Position numbers and translations under genes: made by a program. From contig DHKA01000070.1 in the NCBI GenBank assembly GCA_002404605.1, positions 1 to 43,596 of the forward strand: a DNA stretch of 43,596 bases. Direction: 5' to 3'. Source of the stretch: Clostridiales bacterium UBA4706 (GTDB lineage Bacteria; Bacillota; Clostridia; Oscillospirales; Oscillospiraceae). The notes beneath the pieces are model-generated. The model did not search any database, had not been told where the DNA came from, and saw only the letters and a program-made list of their open reading frames with translations. How positions within the stretch are numbered: position 1 is the first letter of the stretch; each line of letters starts with the position of its first letter. Positions 1 through 7,210 of the stretch are shown here, piece by piece.

Positions 1-204
1 GCGGAGCGCGGCTTCCAGAACGAGCCCCAGCGCTGCAAGGCCTGCCGTGACGCGCGCAAGAACTCCGCTCGCGGCCCCCGTGAGTACTTCACGGCTACCT
101 GCGCCGCCTGCGGCGGCGAGGCTCGCGTGCCGTTTGAGCCCAAGTCTGACCGTCCGGTCTACTGCAGCGATTGCTTCGCCAAGATCAAGGCGAACCAGCA
201 GTAA
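1..204 (+). CDS. zinc-ribbon protein, C-terminal part (5' end outside window)
   Basis: The frame is open from the first base to TAA at 202-204, giving 67 visible residues. Two CxxC pairs (CAAC and CSDC) are separated by exactly 17 residues, the pattern of the CxxC-x17-CxxC zinc-ribbon domain. An earlier CKAC pair belongs to a second zinc-binding ribbon (zf-trcl type) cut by the window edge. The protein is basic and ends in a Lys/Gln-rich tail. Codons are strikingly restricted (mainly CGC/CGT, AAG, GAG, CAG), which suggests high expression. The function of this family is not established; nucleic-acid binding is only a guess. An intrinsic terminator follows 30 nt downstream. Confidence 0.75.
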   Translation, partial: AERGFQNEPQRCKACRDARKNSARGPREYFTATCAACGGEARVPFEPKSDRPVYCSDCFAKIKANQQ

Positions 205-233
205 TTTGACGTTCAGGGTCATCTGACCACAGG

Positions 234-270
234 AAACGGGAGCGGATATTCCGCTCCCGTTTTCTTTTTC
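234..270 (+). terminator. intrinsic terminator of the zinc-ribbon gene
   Basis: A perfect 13-bp stem (234-246 with 250-262, TAT loop) of GC-rich sequence is followed by TTTCTTTTTC. It ends the upstream gene before the DUF1858 promoter. Confidence 0.9.
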
Positions 271-289
271 TCAATTTCGTCGAAACCGG

Positions 290-318
290 TTGAAAAATGG
301 AAACATCGTGGGTATAAT
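290..318 (+). promoter_or_regulatory. sigma-A promoter of the DUF1858 gene
   Basis: TTGAAA at 290-295 and a perfect TATAAT at 313-318 are separated by 17 nt. Predicted transcription start is about 325. The AGGAGG ribosome-binding site at 336-341 lies 7 nt before the ATG at 349. Confidence 0.85.
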
Positions 319-348
319 ACATTTATATACTTCTTAGGAGGCCGTACA

Positions 349-555
349 ATGTACCAGATTGAAAAGACAACGCTGATTGCAGAGATCATGGAGAACGCTC
401 CGTTCGTTGCGCCGATGTTCCAGGCGATCGGCATGCACTGCATGGGCTGCGCCATGGCGAGCGGCGAAAACGTCGAGGAAGCCTGCGCTGCGCACGGCGT
501 CGATGTCGATAAGTTTGTCGAAAAGGTCAACGAGTTTATCGCGGCTCAGGGCTGA
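349..555 (+). CDS. DUF1858 domain protein (putative redox disulfide domain)
   Basis: This 68-residue protein matches the DUF1858 / hybrid-cluster-protein-associated redox disulfide family in length and motif: a CMGC pair (C32, C35) and a third cysteine in the following EEAC-AxHG-D segment. Family members occur alone or fused to redox enzymes in anaerobes, and the CxxC is presumed to be a thiol redox site or metal ligand; the exact role is unknown. It has its own strong promoter and AGGAGG site, with a terminator on each side, so it is a monocistronic unit. Confidence 0.85.
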   Translation: MYQIEKTTLIAEIMENAPFVAPMFQAIGMHCMGCAMASGENVEEACAAHGVDVDKFVEKVNEFIAAQG

Positions 556-568
556 AAATCAAGGGAGT

Positions 569-605
569 AAAAACGGCGAGGGCACATTCCGTCCTCGCCG
601 TTTTT
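569..605 (+). terminator. intrinsic terminator after the DUF1858 gene
   Basis: A perfect 13-bp stem (569-581 with 593-605), 11-nt loop, with the right arm ending in TTTTT. The T-run ends only 4 nt before the first ATG of trmK, leaving no room for a usual ribosome-binding site. Confidence 0.88.
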
Positions 606-609
606 CATA

Positions 610-1326
610 ATGCTTATGGATCATACATTTAAATTGCCGCCGCGTCTCGCGGCGATTGCTGCGCTTGTGCCTGATGGCGCGCATCTTGCCGACATTGGGA
701 CAGACCACGCGCTGCTCCCCATCCGTCTTTTACTGGACGGGAAAATCCAGAGCGCCGTCGCTACGGATATCCGGCCCGGCCCGCTCTCCCGTGCAAAGGA
801 AAATGCCTATGCCGCCGGTGTGCAGGATATTTCCTGTATTCTCTGCGACGGACTGACCGGCGTTACGGCGAACAGCGTCGATACGGTCGTGATCGCCGGT
901 ATGGGCGGGGAGAACATTGCCGGTATCCTTCGCGCCGCGCCGTGGGCGTGCGCCGGCACGTTGCTGCTTTTGCAGCCGATGTCCCGGCCGGAGGAACTTC
1001 GCGCCGCGCTGCCGTCGCTCGGTCTTACGATCCGCGCAGAGCAGCTTGTGCGCGACGCCGGACGCCTTTATTCCATTCTCGCAGTGCGCGCCGGTGCTCC
1101 GGAGGAATTATCCGTGGGTGAGCTGTACTGCGGAAAGTACTCGCTGCTCTCTGGCGACCCTTTATTCGCAGACATACTCTCCGAGCAGGAAAAGCGACTT
1201 GAAACAGCAATTCAGGGACTTGAGCGCTCCGAGCGAGAGAGAGACCGTGAACGTCTCAAAATACTGCGCCTTGCCGCGGCGGACATTGCAGAAATGAGGA
1301 GAAAACACCATGGCGACGGTTCGTGA
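610..1326 (+). CDS. trmK: tRNA (adenine-22-N1)-methyltransferase TrmK
   Basis: SAM-dependent methyltransferase predicted to methylate N1 of A22 in tRNA (Bacillus YqfN family). The SAM-binding motif ADIGTDHALLPI lies near the N-terminus, followed by AGMGGENI and LLLQP, all diagnostic of TrmK. Length (238 aa) is normal. Two in-frame ATGs (610 and 616) are possible; neither has a visible Shine-Dalgarno sequence because the preceding terminator ends at 605. It overlaps nif3 by 17 nt, the same pairing as yqfN-yqfO in Bacillus, so translation of the two is probably coupled. Confidence 0.88.
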   Translation: MLMDHTFKLPPRLAAIAALVPDGAHLADIGTDHALLPIRLLLDGKIQSAVATDIRPGPLSRAKENAYAAGVQDISCILCDGLTGVTANSVDTVVIAGMGGENIAGILRAAPWACAGTLLLLQPMSRPEELRAALPSLGLTIRAEQLVRDAGRLYSILAVRAGAPEELSVGELYCGKYSLLSGDPLFADILSEQEKRLETAIQGLERSERERDRERLKILRLAAADIAEMRRKHHGDGS

Positions 1327-2077
1327 AATAGCCGGTTATCTGGAAGAGCGCGTGCCATCATCGCTCAAACTGGATTTTGATAATGTCGGACTTCTCTGCG
1401 GCTTTCCGGAACGCGAGGTGAGCCGTGTACTCGTTGTGCTGGATATCACGCAGCAGGCCATCGAGGAAGCCTTGTCGCTCCGCGCGGAGCTCATCGTTTC
1501 ACATCATCCGGTCATTTTTACACCGCTGCGCCGCGTCTGCACGGACACGCCGGACGCAAAGCGCGTCATTGCCCTTTTGCAGGGAAATCTCTCGGCCATC
1601 TGCCTGCACACGAATCTCGATACGCTTGAGGGCGGCGTAAATACGGCTCTTGCCAACGCCGTCGGCGGGGAAGAACTGGAGTATACACCGGACATCGGCT
1701 GCTTCTGCCGTCTGCCGGAGGCGATGCCGCTTTCGGATTTTCTCGCCCAGACGCGCACAGCGCTTTCCGCGCCCGATATGCGATATTACGACGCCGGACA
1801 CCGTGTAGAATATCTGGCACTCTGCGGCGGCGCGGGCGGCGATATTCTCTATGAGGCGGCACAGCGCGGCTGCGACACGGTACTGACCGGTGAGATCAAA
1901 CACCATCAGTGGATCGACGGCGCGGAGCTGGGGTTGAATCTCATTGAAGGCGGACACTTCGCCACCGAAAACGTTGTTATGCCGCCCCTCGCGGAAATGC
2001 TGCGGCAGGGCTTCCCGGAGATCGACGTATGCCTCTCGCGGCTGCAGGGACCGCTCTCGCGCGGATTCGGATTCTAA
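1310..2077 (+). CDS. Nif3-like dinuclear metal-centre hexameric protein
   Basis: Nif3 / 'GTP cyclohydrolase I type 2' family. Metal-ligand motifs are visible: the His pair in VSHHPVIF, the His in CLHTNLD, and a C-terminal GGHFATE. At 255 residues it is the short form (E. coli YbgI type), lacking the central PII-like insert of the roughly 370-residue Bacillus YqfO. The true cellular function of the family is unsettled. It is translationally coupled to trmK (ATG inside the trmK 3' end). Confidence 0.88.
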   Translation: MATVREIAGYLEERVPSSLKLDFDNVGLLCGFPEREVSRVLVVLDITQQAIEEALSLRAELIVSHHPVIFTPLRRVCTDTPDAKRVIALLQGNLSAICLHTNLDTLEGGVNTALANAVGGEELEYTPDIGCFCRLPEAMPLSDFLAQTRTALSAPDMRYYDAGHRVEYLALCGGAGGDILYEAAQRGCDTVLTGEIKHHQWIDGAELGLNLIEGGHFATENVVMPPLAEMLRQGFPEIDVCLSRLQGPLSRGFGF

Positions 2078-2082
2078 AACAA

Positions 2083-2111
2083 GCATATTTGCGGGCTTAT
2101 CCCCATAGGAT
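2083..2111 (+). promoter_or_regulatory. sigma-E-type sporulation promoter of spoIVA (candidate)
   Basis: GCATATT (2083-2089), 14 nt, then CATAGGAT (2104-2111). This fits the mother-cell sigma-E pattern (-35 with ATATT, -10 CATA---T). Predicted start is near 2118, upstream of the ribosome-binding site at 2129. The same arrangement with identical spacing precedes sipL at 40756-40783. Sigma-E control of spoIVA is established in Bacillus and C. difficile; here it is inferred from sequence. Confidence 0.65.
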
Positions 2112-2141
2112 GCATTGAAATCATGTACAGGGGGTCTGACC

Positions 2142-3620
2142 GTGTCTGAATCAACGATTTACGAGGACATCGCTCTCCGCACGGACGGAGATATATATCT
2201 TGGTGTGGTGGGTCCGGTTCGGACGGGCAAGTCCACCTTCATCAAGCGCTTCATGGAAACACTCGTCATTCCGCGTATTGATAATGTCTACCGGAAGGAA
2301 CGCGCCCGCGACGAGCTGCCGCAGAGCGGCTCCGGACGCACCATTATGACAGCGGAGCCGAAATTTATCCCAGAAGAGGCGGTGACGATCCGGCTCGGTG
2401 AAGATACCGATCTCTCCGTCCGACTGATCGATTGCGTCGGCTACATGGTCAAGGGCGCTTCCGGGCAATTCGAGGACGGCGTGGAACGCATGGTGACAAC
2501 ACCGTGGTTCGACAAGGAAATATCTCTGACCGAGGCGGCGGAGCAGGGAACATACAAGGTCATCGCCGAGCATTCGACGATCGGGCTGGTCGTCACCTGC
2601 GACGGGACGATCTGCGAGATTCCCCGCGAGGACTATATCCCGGCAGAAGAGCGCGTCATCCGCGAGCTGCAGGAGATCGGAAAACCGTTTACGATCATTC
2701 TCAACAGCGCCGAGCCGAATTCGGAAAGCGCCAAAGCTCTGTGCCGGTCGATCGGCGAAAAATACGGCACGGGCTGTGTCTGCGTAAACTGTCTGGAGCT
2801 GACGGAGCACGACATCAGCGAGATCCTCAAATCGGCGCTGTGCGAATTTCCCCTCTCCGAGCTGGACGTTTTCCTGCCGAGCTGGATCGACGCGCTGCCG
2901 ATCGAGCATCCACTGCGTGCGTCTCTCTATGAATGCGTCCGCACCTCGGCGCAGAAAATACAGCGCATCCGTGACGTGTACCCGATGACGGATGCACTCC
3001 AGCAAGCGGAAAACGTACTCTCCGTCTCCGTAGCAGCGGTGCAGATGGGGTGCGGTACGGCGGACATCCGCGTAGAGCTTCCACGAGCGCTCTATTATCA
3101 GACGATCAGCGAGCAGTCCGGTTTTGCTATCAAGGACGACGGCGATCTGATGGCGCTTCTGACCGAAATGCGCGGCATCAAAAATGAGTATGACCGCATC
3201 AGCAGCGCCTTGAAAGACGTCCGGGAGACCGGGTACGGGATCGTCGTTCCATCGCCGGATGAGCTCAAGCTTGAAGAGCCGGAGATCGTCCGGCAGGGAG
3301 GACGCTACGGGGTGCGGCTCAAGGCCTCCGCGCCGTCCATCCATATGATCATGGCCAATATCGAAACCGAAGTGAGTCCCGCCCTCGGCGGCGAAAAGGC
3401 CTCGGAGCAGATCATCAACTTCCTTCTGCAGGGCTTTGAGGGCGATACGAGCCGCATTTGGGAATCGAACATCTTCGGCAAATCGCTTTACGACATCGCA
3501 AGCGAAGGCGTTATCACAAAGCTCCGGCAGATGCCTGTCAATGCGCAGGCGAAGCTCCAGCAGACGCTCACGCGTATCGTCAACGAAGGCGGCGGGTCTC
3601 TGATTTGCATAATCATATAA
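2142..3620 (+). CDS. spoIVA: stage IV sporulation protein A, coat-basement ATPase
   Basis: Morphogenetic ATPase that polymerises on the forespore surface as the base of the spore coat. The GTG at 2142 is chosen as start because an AGGGGG site lies 7 nt upstream; it gives 492 aa, the length of B. subtilis SpoIVA. Walker A GPVRTGKS places the lysine at residue 30 and the Walker B Asp (IDCVGY) at residue 97, both as in Bacillus. DELPQS, IMT-EPKF, NTxSAEP-like NSAEP, and the C-terminal end GGGSLICIII (like GSGGLIAIIL) are recognisable. Residue 70 is Thr but residue 71 is Ala, where Bacillus has two threonines. The gene is single, with a sigma-E-like promoter and its own terminator. Partners SpoVM and SipL are encoded at 39-41 kb. 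Confidence 0.97.
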   Translation: MSESTIYEDIALRTDGDIYLGVVGPVRTGKSTFIKRFMETLVIPRIDNVYRKERARDELPQSGSGRTIMTAEPKFIPEEAVTIRLGEDTDLSVRLIDCVGYMVKGASGQFEDGVERMVTTPWFDKEISLTEAAEQGTYKVIAEHSTIGLVVTCDGTICEIPREDYIPAEERVIRELQEIGKPFTIILNSAEPNSESAKALCRSIGEKYGTGCVCVNCLELTEHDISEILKSALCEFPLSELDVFLPSWIDALPIEHPLRASLYECVRTSAQKIQRIRDVYPMTDALQQAENVLSVSVAAVQMGCGTADIRVELPRALYYQTISEQSGFAIKDDGDLMALLTEMRGIKNEYDRISSALKDVRETGYGIVVPSPDELKLEEPEIVRQGGRYGVRLKASAPSIHMIMANIETEVSPALGGEKASEQIINFLLQGFEGDTSRIWESNIFGKSLYDIASEGVITKLRQMPVNAQAKLQQTLTRIVNEGGGSLICIII

Positions 3621-3632
3621 GCGAACTTGCAT

Positions 3633-3668
3633 GCCGAGGCGAAAAAACCGCCTCGGCTGCGCATTTTT
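3633..3668 (+). terminator. intrinsic terminator of spoIVA
   Basis: Stem GCCGAGGCG / CGCCTCGGC (3633-3641 with 3649-3657), A-rich loop, T-run at 3664-3668 after six intervening bases. Confidence 0.75.
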
Positions 3669-3682
3669 AGCCAAATTAGGTC

Positions 3683-3711
3683 TTGATTTTTTGTCATCTA
3701 TGCCATATAAT
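3683..3711 (+). promoter_or_regulatory. sigma-A promoter of the aminotransferase gene
   Basis: TTGATT (3683-3688), 17 nt, perfect TATAAT (3706-3711). Predicted start is about 3718, giving a short leader with TGGAGGG at 3727-3733. Confidence 0.85.
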
Positions 3712-3740
3712 GACGCCATACTTGTATGGAGGGCTTTGCC

Positions 3741-4937
3741 ATGAAAGAATTATCCAAGATCCGTTCCGCCGTTGCGCCGTCTGCAACGCTGGCGGTCAAC
3801 TCGAAATTCAAGCAGATGAAGGCGGAGGGCATCCCCGTCGTAGGCTTTGGGGCAGGGGAGCCGGATTTTGATACGCCCGACCATATCAAGGAAGCGGGGA
3901 TCCGCGCCATTCAGGAAGGGCAGACGAAGTATACGCCGACGCCCGGCACGATCGAAGCGCGCAAGGCGGTCGCGTACCGCATGAAGGAAGACCTCGGCGT
4001 GGACTTTGACTATGACGCTATTGTTATATCCAACGGTGCCAAGGCGTGCCTGTACGCCACATTTTTCACGCTGCTCGATACCGGCGACGAGGTCATTGTT
4101 CCCGCGCCGTACTGGGTCAGTTATACTGAGCAGATCCGCATGGTCGGCGGCGTTCCGGTGATCGTCCCGACGACCGAAGCGCGGCACTTCAAAATGACGC
4201 CGTCGCAGCTCGAAGCTGCCATCACGGACAAAACGAAGGCGCTCGTGCTCAACAACCCATCCAACCCGACCGGCATGATCTACTCCAAAGAAGAACTGGA
4301 AGCGCTTGCGGAGGTCTGCCTGCGTCACGATATTTACATCATCGCCGATGAGATCTACTACCGTCTCTGCTACGACGGACGCAAATTCACCAGCGTCGCG
4401 GCGCTCGGCGAAGAAGTGAAGAAACATACCATCATCATCAACGGCGTCTCCAAGAGCTATTCCATGACCGGCTGGCGCTGCGGCTTTGCCGCCTGCGGCG
4501 ACAAGCGCATTGCCAAGGTAATGACGAACTGCCTGAGCCACGCTCTCGGCAACATCGGTGCAATGAACCAGGCGGCCATGGCGGAAGCCATGCGCGGCCC
4601 GCAGGACAGCGTGGATGAAATGCGCAAGGTATTCGAGGAACGCCGGAACTATCTTGTCGAGCGCATGAACAAGATCGACGGCGTGAGTTGTCTGAAGCCG
4701 GATGGCGCTTTTTACGTGATGATGAATCTCGAAAAGCTCATCGGCCGCACGCTCGGCGGACGTGTGATCCGCAACGCCGACGATTTTGCCATGGCATTTC
4801 TGGAAAAGGGCCTTGTCGCGGTCGTATCCTGCTGTGCGTTCGATGCGCCAAACTTCGTCCGCTGGACGTATGCCACGTCGCTCGAGACCATCAAAGAGGG
4901 CCTTGACCGGCTGGAAAAATTCCTGAAAGAGTCTTGA
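3741..4937 (+). CDS. aspartate/aromatic aminotransferase, class I PLP enzyme
   Basis: A 398-residue fold-type I aminotransferase of the AspC/AspB (class I beta) group. Motifs visible: GAGEPDF-TPDH near the N-terminus, the PAPYWVSY segment, NNPSNPTG, DEIYY, and the PLP-binding lysine in SKSYSMTGWR. A C-terminal arginine (FVRWTYA) fits carboxylate binding. The ATG at 3741 is preferred over the ATG at 3726 because TGGAGGG (3727-3733) lies 7 nt before it. Likely transfers amino groups between aspartate/glutamate and 2-oxo acids; exact substrate range cannot be read. It has its own promoter and is followed by a hairpin overlapping the cwlD start. Confidence 0.92.
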   Translation: MKELSKIRSAVAPSATLAVNSKFKQMKAEGIPVVGFGAGEPDFDTPDHIKEAGIRAIQEGQTKYTPTPGTIEARKAVAYRMKEDLGVDFDYDAIVISNGAKACLYATFFTLLDTGDEVIVPAPYWVSYTEQIRMVGGVPVIVPTTEARHFKMTPSQLEAAITDKTKALVLNNPSNPTGMIYSKEELEALAEVCLRHDIYIIADEIYYRLCYDGRKFTSVAALGEEVKKHTIIINGVSKSYSMTGWRCGFAACGDKRIAKVMTNCLSHALGNIGAMNQAAMAEAMRGPQDSVDEMRKVFEERRNYLVERMNKIDGVSCLKPDGAFYVMMNLEKLIGRTLGGRVIRNADDFAMAFLEKGLVAVVSCCAFDAPNFVRWTYATSLETIKEGLDRLEKFLKES

Positions 4938-4949
4938 GTTCTTCACGCT

Positions 4950-4978
4950 CATAAAATGCATCGCCGCTCTCATAGCAT
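4950..4978 (+). promoter_or_regulatory. possible sigma-E promoter of cwlD, inside a hairpin
   Basis: CATAAA (4950-4955) and CATAGCAT (4971-4978) have nearly the same spacing (21 nt between the C's) as the sigma-E-like elements of spoIVA and sipL (20 nt). The predicted start (about 4984) lies in the loop of the hairpin 4953-5001, so such a transcript would begin at the ribosome-binding site without the hairpin's left arm. cwlD is sporulation-controlled in Bacillus. The match is weaker than for spoIVA and sipL. Confidence 0.4.
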
Positions 4979-5001
4979 TGCTTGAGGGGGCGATGCATTT
5001 T
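4953..5001 (+). terminator. terminator-like hairpin overlapping the cwlD start
   Basis: Perfect 13-bp inverted repeat AAAATGCATCGCC (4953-4965) / GGCGATGCATTTT (4989-5001), 23-nt loop, then GTTTGTT. It should end aminotransferase transcripts. Its right arm takes in the end of the GAGGGGG site and the first two bases of the TTG start of cwlD. Confidence 0.75.
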
Positions 5002-5740
5002 GTTTGTTAAAAAGCTGTACAAAAGCGTCCGTGCGGAAGATGCCGCTCTTTTTGCCTTGTCATTCCTTTGGATTTGTGTCATAATACAATGTGTGTTTTT
5101 ACCAGCGGCAGATACCCGTCCTGTGTCCGCAGAGACGGAGGAAGCGCTGCCTGTGCTGATCCTCGATGCCGGGCACGGCGGCGCGGACGGCGGCGCGGTA
5201 GCGCCGGACGGGACGGTGGAAAGCGCCTTGAATCTTTCCGTGGCGCTGCGCGTCCGGGATCTATGTGCTTTTCTTGGTATTAATACTGTTATGACGCGGG
5301 ATACCGAGGAGATCACCTATCCGCCGGAGGCAAAAACCATAGCGGCTATGAAGAAATGGGATACGCGGCGACGGGTGGAAATCGCCGAGAGCATGGATTC
5401 CCCTGTGTTTTTAAGTATCCATCAGAATATTTATCCCTCATCCGGACCGCACGGCTCCCAGGTCTTATACGCGCAGAATGAGCCCAGCCGCGCTTTGGCC
5501 GAGCTTATTCAAGCCGAGCTTACAGCGGCGCTGCTGCCGGAAAATCGACGCGTCCCGGTGCCGGCAGGGAAGGACATTTATATCATGTCCCACGTTCATT
5601 GCACCGCCGTTCTGGTTGAGTGCGGATTTCTTTCGCATCCGCAGGAGCTGTCGCTTCTGCAAAGCGCGGATTATCAAAAAAAGATCGCGTCCGTTTTGAC
5701 GGCGTGCTATCTCCAGTTTACAGAGAAAGGCGTTTTATGA
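5000..5740 (+). CDS. cwlD: N-acetylmuramoyl-L-alanine amidase CwlD (spore cortex)
   Basis: Zn-dependent Amidase_3 enzyme that strips peptides from muramic acid so that muramic-delta-lactam can form in the spore cortex. An N-terminal membrane anchor (about residues 15-35) precedes the catalytic domain: DAGHGG, the following Glu (TVESALNL), SIHQN and VECGF carry the metal ligands and catalytic Glu. The TTG at 5000 is chosen (246 aa, near the roughly 237 aa of Bacillus CwlD) because GAGGGGG lies 9 nt upstream; an upstream in-frame TTG at 4982 has no such site. The stop overlaps the radA ATG (ATGA at 5737-5740). Confidence 0.9.
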   Translation: MFVKKLYKSVRAEDAALFALSFLWICVIIQCVFLPAADTRPVSAETEEALPVLILDAGHGGADGGAVAPDGTVESALNLSVALRVRDLCAFLGINTVMTRDTEEITYPPEAKTIAAMKKWDTRRRVEIAESMDSPVFLSIHQNIYPSSGPHGSQVLYAQNEPSRALAELIQAELTAALLPENRRVPVPAGKDIYIMSHVHCTAVLVECGFLSHPQELSLLQSADYQKKIASVLTACYLQFTEKGVL

Positions 5741-7107
5741 AAGCCAAAAGTGTGTTTTTTTGCACGGAATGCGGTAACGAGACCGGAAAATGGTTTGGCC
5801 GCTGTCCGGCTTGCGGCGCGTGGAACACGATCGTGGAAGCACCCTCCACGTCGTACGGCAATGCTGCGGCAAAAAGCGCCGCCGTAAAGATCGCCGGAAC
5901 GCGCCGGAGCGTTCCGAAGCCTGTCTCGCAGCTGGACGACGAGGAGGAGATTCGTTTCTCCACTGGCATGGCGGAGATGGACCGCGTTCTCGGCGGCGGT
6001 GCTGTGCGCGGCTCGCTCGTACTGGTCGGCGGCGCACCCGGCATCGGCAAATCCACGCTGCTGCTGCAGATCTGCGGCAACATCCCGGACACGAAGATTT
6101 TGTACGTGACCGGTGAGGAAAGCCAGCGCCAGCTCAAAATGCGCTCGCAGCGTCTCGGTGTATCGAGCGACGACCTTTTCGTCCTTGCGGAAACGGACAT
6201 CAACGCTGTCACGCAGAGTGTGGAGGACTTAAAGCCGGATATTTTGATCATCGATTCGGTGCAGACGATGTACAATAACGACATTGCCTCCGCGCCCGGC
6301 AGCATCGGCCAGGTGAAGGACTGCACCATGGCGGTGATGCAGCTTGCAAAAAACATGAATATCACCGCGTTCGTCATCGGCCACGTCAACAAGGAAGGCG
6401 CGATCGCCGGACCGAAGGTTCTGGAGCACATGGTGGACTGTGTGCTGTATTTTGAAGGCGACCGCTCGCTCAATTACCGCATTCTGCGCGCCGCGAAAAA
6501 CCGCTTTGGTTCCACGAACGAGATCGGCGTATTTGAAATGTGCGACGCCGGGCTGCGGGAAGTTCCGAACCCGTCCGAGGTCATGCTGTCCGGGCGTCCG
6601 GTCAATGCACCAGGCACATGCGTTTCCTGCGTGATGCAGGGCTCGCGTCCGATCCTTGCCGAGGTACAGGCGCTGCTTTCGCCGAGCAATGCAAATCAGT
6701 CCCGCCGCACGGCAAACGGCGTGGATTTTAACCGTCTGATGCTTTTGCTTGCTGTATTGGAAAAGCGCGGCGGCGTACATGTCGCCGGGTGCGACGCCTA
6801 TGTAAACGTTGTCGGCGGTCTGGAGCTGGACGAACCTGCGGCAGATCTTGCGATCGCGCTTGCGATCGCTTCGAGTCTTCGTGACAAGCCCATCGGGGAA
6901 GATCTTGCCGCGATCGGTGAGATCGGACTCACGGGGGAAATACGATCCGTTCCGTCGATCAACCAACGTTTGCAGGAGCTTGCACGGCTCGGCTTCAAGC
7001 GATGCGTCATACCGGCGCACTGCAAGGACGATATAAAGCTCCCGAAGGACATGAAGCTGTTGCCGGCAAAAAATGTCCGGGACGCCGTTACCGCCATATT
7101 TATTTAA
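5737..7107 (+). CDS. radA: DNA repair protein RadA
   Basis: RecA-like branch-migration ATPase of recombinational repair, 456 aa. The N-terminal C4 zinc finger (CTECG...CPACG, residues 9-26), Walker A GGAPGIGKS (residues 98-106), the RadA-specific KNRFGST motif and a C-terminal Lon-protease-like domain are all present. The ATG at 5737 overlaps the cwlD stop and has an AGAAAGG site 6 nt upstream. An AT-rich hairpin follows the stop. Confidence 0.97.
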   Translation: MKAKSVFFCTECGNETGKWFGRCPACGAWNTIVEAPSTSYGNAAAKSAAVKIAGTRRSVPKPVSQLDDEEEIRFSTGMAEMDRVLGGGAVRGSLVLVGGAPGIGKSTLLLQICGNIPDTKILYVTGEESQRQLKMRSQRLGVSSDDLFVLAETDINAVTQSVEDLKPDILIIDSVQTMYNNDIASAPGSIGQVKDCTMAVMQLAKNMNITAFVIGHVNKEGAIAGPKVLEHMVDCVLYFEGDRSLNYRILRAAKNRFGSTNEIGVFEMCDAGLREVPNPSEVMLSGRPVNAPGTCVSCVMQGSRPILAEVQALLSPSNANQSRRTANGVDFNRLMLLLAVLEKRGGVHVAGCDAYVNVVGGLELDEPAADLAIALAIASSLRDKPIGEDLAAIGEIGLTGEIRSVPSINQRLQELARLGFKRCVIPAHCKDDIKLPKDMKLLPAKNVRDAVTAIFI

Positions 7108-7120
7108 AAAAACCTCCCCT

Positions 7121-7153
7121 AAATTAAACAAAATCTTTATTTTGTTTAATTTT
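7121..7153 (+). terminator. AT-rich hairpin after radA
   Basis: Perfect 14-bp stem (7121-7134 with 7139-7152), CTTT loop, made almost only of A/T. Probably a weak radA terminator, but the low GC and lack of a clean U-run also allow an operator-like palindrome. Confidence 0.5.
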
Positions 7154-7210
7154 ATGTATAGCCGGAAAAGCGTTCCCCTGTCCGGCGGCTTTCTGCTGTG
7201 AGGATCATCT

